Positions 6,125 through 11,201 of a stretch of 11,201 nt of DNA are shown here, piece after piece. The translations under genes and the position numbers were made by a program. Source of the stretch: Synechococcaceae bacterium Bin_79_3 (GTDB lineage: Bacteria; Cyanobacteriota; Cyanobacteriia; PCC-6307; Cyanobiaceae); the NCBI GenBank assembly GCA_009914645.1, contig VFLB01000062.1, forward strand, positions 1-11,201. The letters run 5' to 3'. Within the stretch, counting starts at the first letter, position 1. Each line of letters starts with the position of its first letter. The notes below the pieces were generated by a model. It was not told the DNA's origin, did no database searches, and saw only the letters and a program-made list of their open reading frames with translations.

Positions 6125-7723
6125 TCAAGCTCGCTCCAGCATGGGCTTTGCCAAAAGCTGCAAACGGGTGGGGGCACCCCCCTCCTTTTGGGGGTGTTTA
6201 TGTAAAAGAAAACTGCGATAACGGGTTGCTAATTCTTCACCAATGAGGGTAAGAAGCGCATACACAACAAGCACAGGCAACACATCAGCCCATGCAAATG
6301 AACTGAGGGCTTCCAGCAAAACCACCCCTAAACCACCGGCCCCCACCAAACCCACCACCACTGTTTCCCGCAGAATTACATCAGCGCGGTAGGCGCCATA
6401 GGCCAAATAACCAGCCGCAAGCCCATTAAAACGAGCCATTAGCAACGCCTTTCGGCTAGAAACCCCCGCCACCAAAAGGGCCTGTTCAGGGCGAGGATCT
6501 TGAGCTTCCAGCCCCTCAAGAAAAAGCCTGCCGAGAATGCCAGCGTTATGAAATGCCAAGGCAAGGGCCGCCGGCAATAGCCCTGGCTTAAACACAAATA
6601 ACAAAAGCAATGCCGTTAACGGCGGCGGCAAAAGCCTGGCAATTAAGCCCAGCCCCCTCAACAATGGCTGCATCAAAGCCCATGGACTAAACAGCAGCAG
6701 CAGCAATGGTGCGGCTGCAAATGCAGCTAAGGCAGCAATCACAGTAAGTAAAAGCGTACTACCCACTAACTTGGGCCACGGTTGTTGCCAAGCCTGCCAT
6801 TGAAAAATTTGCTGATCCATCGGCCAATGCCAAGGGCCCAGCAACACCTGCCACTGCAAATCAAGCAATTGGGCCGCTGGAAATAACAGCAGCAGCAGCA
6901 ACACAAACAGCAACAGCAATTCCCGGCCCCTTTGCCCCACAACTGCTCCGGGTTGCCACCATCTGCGCCGCAACAGGGCAATCCCTTGCTCTAGCAAAAA
7001 CATCAAAAGGGCAAGGGCCCACAAACTGGTCCAGGCTTCATGAAATTGCAAAGACTGCAAAGAAAGCCGCAAGTCGGCCCCAACGCCCCCCAAGCCAAAA
7101 ACACCTAGCAACGTTGCCGAGCGCAGGGCGCATTCCAAGCGATAACCGCCATAACTAAGCACTCCCGGCAACAGGCTTGGGCCAAGGGCCGTTAGCAAAG
7201 CGGCTGGGCTGGGCACCCCAGCCACCCGTAAAGCCCGAAATGGTTCTTGCGGTAATGATTCCAACTGATCACACACCACCCGTGCCACCAAAGCGCCATA
7301 GGGGATGGCAATCGCTATTACCGCCACCACCGGTTGCAAACCAAGGCCCTGCAACAGGATTAAGCCCCACAGCAATTCATGCAAAGAACGTGGCAAGGCA
7401 AGAACGCGACGCAACAAATCGGCTGGCCAGCGGCACCCAAAAAAGGCTTGGCTAACGGTGGGGGCAGACAACAAACCAGCCGCGATACCGATTAGCAGGC
7501 TTAACAACCAAGACCAAAGCGCCACAGCAAGGGTGATCGCGATGCCGCTGAAAGCCGTTGCCAGAAGGCTTGGTGTGAGGCTTGGCCGCAGGGCTGCGCC
7601 AAAAAAATTTGCTATTAAGCCCCAGCCGCCACCATGAATTTCAAATGGCATAAACGCCAGCAGTGGTAAAAAAACCAGCGCCGGCAGCAGCAGCCCAAAA
7701 ACTGGGGCGAACTTAGCTTGCAT
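6125..7723 (-). CDS. phnE: Fused two-domain ABC permease of the phosphonate family (PhnE-PhnE)
   Basis: A 532-aa membrane protein made of two tandem permease halves, each with its own ATPase-docking loop. Half one ends with the loop PFRALRVAGVPSPAALL (161-177) and GGYRLECALRSATLLGVFGL (192-211). Half two has PRPEQALLVAGVSSRKALL (410-428) and GAYRADVILRETVVVGLVGA (443-462), followed by GGLG. Single PhnE proteins are about half this length, so one polypeptide supplies the whole channel. The linker near 265-285 is almost pure leucine, encoded by CTG runs. ATG at 7723 lies 5 nt after the phnC stop. Phosphonate, phosphite or a related oxyanion is the likely substrate; the sequence does not decide which. 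Confidence 0.85.
   Translation of the reverse strand: MQAKFAPVFGLLLPALVFLPLLAFMPFEIHGGGWGLIANFFGAALRPSLTPSLLATAFSGIAITLAVALWSWLLSLLIGIAAGLLSAPTVSQAFFGCRWPADLLRRVLALPRSLHELLWGLILLQGLGLQPVVAVIAIAIPYGALVARVVCDQLESLPQEPFRALRVAGVPSPAALLTALGPSLLPGVLSYGGYRLECALRSATLLGVFGLGGVGADLRLSLQSLQFHEAWTSLWALALLMFLLEQGIALLRRRWWQPGAVVGQRGRELLLLFVLLLLLLFPAAQLLDLQWQVLLGPWHWPMDQQIFQWQAWQQPWPKLVGSTLLLTVIAALAAFAAAPLLLLLFSPWALMQPLLRGLGLIARLLPPPLTALLLLFVFKPGLLPAALALAFHNAGILGRLFLEGLEAQDPRPEQALLVAGVSSRKALLMARFNGLAAGYLAYGAYRADVILRETVVVGLVGAGGLGVVLLEALSSFAWADVLPVLVVYALLTLIGEELATRYRSFLLHKHPQKEGGAPTRLQLLAKPMLERA
6175..6196 (-). promoter_or_regulatory. Hairpin with exposed AGGAGG near the end of the permease gene
   Basis: CACCCCC (6175-6181 on the plus strand) pairs with GGGGGTG (6190-6196) around an 8-nt loop. 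On the minus-strand transcript the AGGAGG sequence (6186-6181) lies at the loop and stem edge. A competing stem, GGGTG(GGGG)CACCC at 6166-6179, shares one arm, so the two are mutually exclusive. It lies about 50 nt before the permease stop and 75 nt before the sigma start. Codons for KEGGAP could produce it by chance. Confidence 0.3.
6887..6900. repeat. CAG/CTG microrepeat in the permease gene
   Basis: An uninterrupted CAG run of 14 nt, followed by more CAG/CAA triplets to about 6918, encodes the poly-leucine segment between the two permease halves. It could expand or contract by slippage in frame. Confidence 0.5.
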
Positions 7724-7728
7724 TAAAT

Positions 7729-8457
7729 CTAAGTTTGCGCATACAAATCATTAATTAGTTCAGAGCTAAGGCTTTTGGGATTGCCATCAAACAACAGTTC
7801 GCCATTACGTAAACCGATCACACGATCAAAACCTTGCACTAAATCCGGGCGATGCAAACTGAGCAATAAACTGCGAGGGGCTGCACCTAATTCCAACAAT
7901 AATTGCAATAACCTGGCCGCTAAAGGGGGATCCAACTGAGCTAGCGGTTCATCTGCCAGTAGCAATTCAGCCCCCTGACGCAGCAAGCGAGCCAAGGCAA
8001 CCCGCTGCCGCTGCCCTCCTGATAGTTGCTTTACAGGCACCGCCAATAAAACAGGATCTAATTCCACTTCACTAAGCACATTGGCGCAGGCCCTGGTTTC
8101 AAGGGGCATAAAAAGATTCAGCAACACCAAAGGCCAAGGCCAAACCGCTAGGCGGCCACAATTCAGGCTTTGTTGCACACTTAATTCCTCCACTAAGCGC
8201 AGGTCTTGCCAGAGGGTGCCGATACGGGCCTGCTGCCGTTGCCGTCTTTTACCGCTACTTGCCTTTTCGCCATTCCAATAAACATCACCGCAGGCGGGTT
8301 TAATTAAGCCGTTAGCAACAGCAAGCAAGGTGCTTTTACCCGCGCCACTAGCACCGAGCAAAGCCACCCGTTCTCCACGATTCAACTGCAAGTTCAAATT
8401 ATTTAAACGGGGTCGCTGGCGCCCTGGCACCACAATTCCCTTTAGTTCCAGTATCAA
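7729..8457 (-). CDS. phnC: PhnC-like ABC transporter ATP-binding protein
   Basis: The ATPase of the uptake system, 242 aa. Motifs are Walker A GASGAGKST (35-43), Q-loop TLWQD (Q84), signature LSGGQRQRVALARLL (145-159), Walker B LLLADEPLAQLD (165-176) and switch histidine SLHRPD (H201). The insertion after the Q-loop and the GLIKPxxGDVYWNG region fit PhnC. Translation starts at TTG (8457), which overlaps the phnD stop as TTGA, so it is coupled to phnD. No alternative start exists close downstream. The permease gene follows after 5 nt. No second ATPase or C-P lyase genes are near, so this is a transporter-only set. Confidence 0.87.
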   Translation of the reverse strand: MILELKGIVVPGRQRPRLNNLNLQLNRGERVALLGASGAGKSTLLAVANGLIKPACGDVYWNGEKASSGKRRQRQQARIGTLWQDLRLVEELSVQQSLNCGRLAVWPWPLVLLNLFMPLETRACANVLSEVELDPVLLAVPVKQLSGGQRQRVALARLLRQGAELLLADEPLAQLDPPLAARLLQLLLELGAAPRSLLLSLHRPDLVQGFDRVIGLRNGELLFDGNPKSLSSELINDLYAQT

Positions 8458-9419
8458 CGAATTTTCCCTAGTTTTCTACCAACCGATTCAATCTCGCCAT
8501 ATTGAGAAGCGGGAGCAACAACAAATTGACGGGCGCCAAAGAGTTCCAGGATCTGCTGTTGCTGCTGATTCGAAGGCCTAAGTGATATCAAAGCCTTTTG
8601 TAATTTTTTTGTAAAACCAATGCCAAAGCGCTTATCTAAATCACCCTGAGCAATCCAGTGATAGTCGGGATAGGGAGGGGTACGCCAAAGCGCCAGCACC
8701 TGGGTGCGATCAACAGTGCCTTTTTTTAGATTGCTTTGCCATACCTGTTCATTAACAGCCCCAGCTTCGTAGGCGCCGCTTTGCACCAGGGCGATAGTTG
8801 CATCATGGCTGCCGCTAAAACCCGGAGCGCCGCCTGCAAAATCACTATTTTTCACTCCTCCTTTCGATAAAAAATATTGCGGCATCAAGCGGCCAGAGGT
8901 AGAACTCTCAGAGCCAAATGTAAAACGCTTACCTTTGAATTGCTGAAGATCATTAAAACCGCGAATTGGCTTTATTCCTTTGAAACTATTCACATTGCCA
9001 ATAAATATAGAGTGAAATGCAGCATCCACATCCCGTTGAGCTAAAACTTTAGCTCCAGGTGTTTGCAATCTAGCCTGCACTCCAGTGAGGCCACCAAACC
9101 AAACCAAATCAAGATCACCATTGCGAAAACCTGTAACTGCTGCGCTGTAATCAATCACCGGGATGTATTTAACTTGCACTCCCAACTTTTCCTGCAATTC
9201 ATCAGACAGCAATCCGTATAAACGGTTGAGCTTTTCAGGATTTTGATCTGGAATTGCGCTGATACGCAATAATATTTTATTAGCTGATGGCCGCTGAGCT
9301 TGATGAGGAATCTGCTGATTTTGGGCTGCCTTAGTTTCTGCTATAGCAGGTAATTGCAAAGGCAAAAATGCAAATGCGATCAGATAAACAAACATCTTTA
9401 AACTGTAGTAAAAACTCAA
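8454..9419 (-). CDS. phnD: Periplasmic binding protein of the PhnD family (phosphonate/phosphite/putative selenate)
   Basis: A secreted substrate-binding protein, 321 aa. The signal peptide covers residues 1-27, with a lysine at 8, a hydrophobic core and cleavage expected after PAIA. The mature part has LLRISAIPDQNPEKLNRLY (50-68), YIPVIDYSAAVTGFRNGDLDL (85-105), the anion-binding turn FGSESSTSG (168-176), FSGSHDATIALVQSG (201-215), AVNEQVWQ (221-228) and WRTPPYPDYHW (245-255). The turn and Y91 are typical of PhnD. From memory, the words SGSHDAT, NEXVW, DYHW and GDLD also fit the clade annotated as putative selenate binding, so the substrate is uncertain. The start is TTG at 9419, 5 nt after aspC. 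ATG at 9395 would drop the only basic residue of the signal peptide. Confidence 0.85.
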   Translation of the reverse strand: MSFYYSLKMFVYLIAFAFLPLQLPAIAETKAAQNQQIPHQAQRPSANKILLRISAIPDQNPEKLNRLYGLLSDELQEKLGVQVKYIPVIDYSAAVTGFRNGDLDLVWFGGLTGVQARLQTPGAKVLAQRDVDAAFHSIFIGNVNSFKGIKPIRGFNDLQQFKGKRFTFGSESSTSGRLMPQYFLSKGGVKNSDFAGGAPGFSGSHDATIALVQSGAYEAGAVNEQVWQSNLKKGTVDRTQVLALWRTPPYPDYHWIAQGDLDKRFGIGFTKKLQKALISLRPSNQQQQQILELFGARQFVVAPASQYGEIESVGRKLGKIR

Positions 9420-9424
9420 AGAGC

Positions 9425-10594
9425 TCAGTTGTGCAACCTGCGTAAAAAGTTCCCAAGCCGAGCTAATCCATCATCAATTGTTGCACTACTTACAGCGCAG
9501 GAAAGTCTTACGCACCTGTCGTCTCCAAACGGAGCTCCGGGCACAAGAGCTAAACCTTCCTGATCCAGCAATTGATTGCAAAAATCTAATGATCCCAAGC
9601 CATGGGAACTCACATCTGGAAAGGCATAGAACGCACCAGTTGGTGGCACTAGCACCAGGCCCGGCAATTGCTGTAAACCGCGGGTGAGCCGTTCGCGGCG
9701 AGCCGAGAAACTTTTTGCCATCTCTTCAACGCAAAGCATCGAACCTTCAAGGGCAGCCAGTGCTCCGAACTGAGCAAAGGTGCACACATTGCTGGTGGAC
9801 TGACTTTGCAACGCAATGGCGGCCTTAAGAGCAGGCGATGGGCCCGCCAAGTAGCCAAGGCGCCAACCGGTCATGGCCCAGCCTTTTGCAAAGCCATTCA
9901 CCACAAATAAGCGATCCGCTAGATCGGGGGCCAACGCCGCCAAGCTGTGATGTTCCTGGCCGGGTGCAAGCAGATATTCATAAATTTCATCGCACACAAC
10001 AGCTACCTGGGGATGGCGCCTCAACAAATCAGCCACCGCCTCTAATTCCTGCTGCTGCAACACCAAACCGGTGGGATTTGATGGGGTATTCAGAATCAAT
10101 AAACGACTACGCGGATTGATCCGCGCCTCAAGTGCTTCGATATCAAGCCGAAATCCGTTTACTGCAGCACTGGGCACCACCTGCACGCTGGCTCCAGCCA
10201 ATTGAGCCATTTCCGGATAGCTAAGCCAGTAGGGAGCCGGTAGGAGCACTTCATCGCCAGGATCCAGCAACACCTGAAACAGGTTGTAGAGCGCTTGTTT
10301 ACCGCCATTAGTAACCAATACCTGTTCGGCGCTAACCGCCATGCCATTGGCCCGTGCCAACTTGGCTGCAATAGCAGCGCGCAATTGAGGTTCACCTGCT
10401 GCTGGCCCGTAGCGAGTGGCGCCATCTTCCAAAGCGCGAGTGGCGGCTTCTCGGATAAAGGCGGGGGTGTCGAAATTTGGTTCTCCAGCACTAAGGCTGC
10501 AGATATCCTTGCCAGCAGCTTGCAATTGCTTTGCCTTAGCGGCAATGGCCAGGGTTAAAGAGGGCTTCAGGGCCTTTGCCCGGGCCGAGAGCAT
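9425..10594 (-). CDS. aspC: Class I pyridoxal-phosphate aminotransferase (aspartate aminotransferase type)
   Basis: A cytoplasmic PLP enzyme that transfers amino groups between aspartate or glutamate and their 2-oxo acids; members of this subgroup may also accept prephenate. It is 389 aa from ATG 10594. Visible motifs are LSAGEPNFDTP (34-44), RYGPAAGEPQLR (61-72), the cofactor-contact PSNPTG (171-176), CDEIY (201-205, D202 to the pyridine N), the PLP lysine in NGFAKGWAMTGWRLGY (K237, R245) and carboxylate-binding R363 in VRLSCA (the family usually has VRLSYA). A TTG two codons upstream is also open. It is the first gene of the five-gene minus-strand operon, 5 nt before phnD. The divergent VOC gene starts 30 nt away, so its promoter must reach into that gene. 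Confidence 0.92.
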   Translation of the reverse strand: MLSARAKALKPSLTLAIAAKAKQLQAAGKDICSLSAGEPNFDTPAFIREAATRALEDGATRYGPAAGEPQLRAAIAAKLARANGMAVSAEQVLVTNGGKQALYNLFQVLLDPGDEVLLPAPYWLSYPEMAQLAGASVQVVPSAAVNGFRLDIEALEARINPRSRLLILNTPSNPTGLVLQQQELEAVADLLRRHPQVAVVCDEIYEYLLAPGQEHHSLAALAPDLADRLFVVNGFAKGWAMTGWRLGYLAGPSPALKAAIALQSQSTSNVCTFAQFGALAALEGSMLCVEEMAKSFSARRERLTRGLQQLPGLVLVPPTGAFYAFPDVSSHGLGSLDFCNQLLDQEGLALVPGAPFGDDRCVRLSCAVSSATIDDGLARLGNFLRRLHN

Positions 10595-10624
10595 CAGCAA
10601 AAAAATCCAGCCATTCCAGTGTGC

Positions 10625-10996
10625 ATGAACGCCCGTCCGTTTTGGGTACTCGCCAGCGATAACCCAGCTGAATTAGTGCAGTTTTATGCAGCGCTTGTTA
10701 CCAAAGAAGCATTCTCGCGCGGATCTACCTGGGTTTTACAACTTGAAGCAGCGGGGGATCTGGTTTTTTACTGCCCCTCTAAAAACCGTCCCCAACCTGC
10801 TCAGCCGGGCCGATTAGCGCTTTGCCTTCAGGTTTTACAACTTGAAGCTGCTATCAACAAAGCCCTTGCTCTTGGCGGCCAATGTTTAGAACCAGCGCGC
10901 CAAGAAAGTTTTGGCCGTGAAGCTTGGTTGAGCGATCCAGAAGGCAACCGATTACTGCTTTTAGAGCCTCAATTGGAACCACTGAAAAAATTATGA
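10625..10996 (+). CDS. Small VOC/glyoxalase-fold protein
   Basis: A 123-aa protein of the vicinal-oxygen-chelate (glyoxalase/bleomycin-resistance) fold. The opening [20 protein letters not shown] (6-25) and the closing [17 protein letters not shown] (100-116) are typical of the fold, with E114 at the usual last metal-ligand position. The first-strand metal ligand His is replaced (PFWVLA), so the enzyme activity is unclear and it may be a binder. An exact 18-nt repeat gives VLQLEAA at residues 37-43 and again at 70-76. ATG at 10625 was preferred to GTG at 10619; neither has a clear ribosome binding site. Its stop overlaps the next gene's start as ATGA, implying coupled translation with the uracil-DNA glycosylase. 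Confidence 0.75.
   Translation: MNARPFWVLASDNPAELVQFYAALVTKEAFSRGSTWVLQLEAAGDLVFYCPSKNRPQPAQPGRLALCLQVLQLEAAINKALALGGQCLEPARQESFGREAWLSDPEGNRLLLLEPQLEPLKKL
10732..10848. repeat. Exact 18-nt direct repeat inside the VOC gene
   Basis: GGTTTTACAACTTGAAGC stands at 10732-10749 and 10831-10848, 99 nt (33 codons) apart and in frame. Both copies encode VLQLEA. Codon-level identity over 18 nt is more than the shared peptide requires. Confidence 0.7.
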
Positions 10997-11201
10997 ATCA
11001 ACTAAAACTTGAACAGTTCAAGGAACTTGAGCGCCAATGCCGCACTTGTGAAGCCTGCGGCCTCGCAAAGCAAAGGCAGCAGGTGGTAGTTAGTAGGGGA
11101 AACCCAAATGCCAGCTTGATGTTGATAGGCGAAGCCCCAGGACAAAAAGAAGACGCCTGCGGCCAGCCATTTGTTGGTCGTGCCGGCCAGTTATTAGAGC
11201 A
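10993..11201 (+). CDS. Family 4 uracil-DNA glycosylase, Fe-S type (N-terminal part)
   Basis: The first 69 codons of a DNA-repair enzyme that removes uracil arising from cytosine deamination. The start [16 protein letters not shown] is followed by CRTCEAC (C16, C19, C22), whose cysteines provide two of the four ligands of the family's 4Fe-4S cluster, then GEAPGQKED (motif 1, active-site loop) and [14 protein letters not shown]. These wordings match family 4 (thermophile-type UDGa). The remaining cluster ligands and motif 2 lie beyond the window. The ATG at 10993 overlaps the VOC stop by 4 nt. Confidence 0.9.
   Translation, partial: MNQLKLEQFKELERQCRTCEACGLAKQRQQVVVSRGNPNASLMLIGEAPGQKEDACGQPFVGRAGQLLE

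Noticed and set aside
5989..6177. 62-codon GTG frame with AGGAGG upstream
   Set aside because: It overlaps two well-supported genes in another frame, the spacing between AGGAGG and GTG is only 3 nt, and the peptide matches nothing I know. Kept only as part of the junction finding.
10595..10760. Pho box or other regulator site upstream of aspC
   Set aside because: No tandem TTAACCT-like repeats or other known box could be recognised, so control by phosphate status is not supported from this sequence.
1..11201. HIP1 octamers (GCGATCGC) and CRISPR-like repeats
   Set aside because: No copy of the octamer was found by eye, and no regularly spaced repeats were seen.

Overview
The window looks like a picocyanobacterium of the Synechococcus/Cyanobium/Prochlorococcus lineage. 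The evidence is a set of cyanobacterial gene families (DUF3531, a VTE6/DUF92-type membrane kinase, a DUF3104-like small protein, a group 3 sigma factor of SigF type), a base composition near half GC, very tight packing, and no copy of the HIP1 octamer that is common in larger cyanobacteria. The species cannot be named from this alone.

Left part (1-2946). An ECF-type ABC ATPase and the Hsp33 chaperone gene hslO (3' end outside the window) run on the minus strand with an 8-nt overlap. Head to head with them, DUF3531 and rsmE run on the plus strand. A cyanobacterial hypothetical gene with a Pro-rich linker lies tail to tail with rsmE and overlaps it.

Middle (3004-5352). A tyrosine-recombinase-like protein that appears to lack most catalytic residues and a small DUF3104-like gene lie on the minus strand. 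The phytyl-phosphate kinase homologue (VTE6/DUF92) is divergent to them and overlaps the next minus-strand gene tail to tail.

Right part (5315-10594, minus strand). Five genes form a probable operon, in transcription order: class I aminotransferase (aspC-like), PhnD-like binding protein, PhnC-like ATPase, a fused two-domain PhnE-like permease, and a group 3 sigma factor. Spacing is 5 nt, a 4-nt overlap, 5 nt and 24 nt. The transporter is of the phosphonate/phosphite family. Several motifs of its binding protein also recall the clade annotated as putative selenate binding, so its substrate is open. No phosphonate-degrading enzyme is present. A sigma factor at the end of a nutrient-uptake operon is the most interesting arrangement here.

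Right edge (10625-11201, plus strand). A small VOC/glyoxalase-fold protein overlaps by 4 nt the start of a family 4 (Fe-S) uracil-DNA glycosylase, which runs off the window.

No tRNA, rRNA, CRISPR array or insertion sequence was seen, and no gene-free stretch is longer than about 60 bases. I found no clearly new multi-gene system. The best leads are the sigma factor coupled to the transporter, the degenerate recombinase, and the structured phnE/sigma junction.
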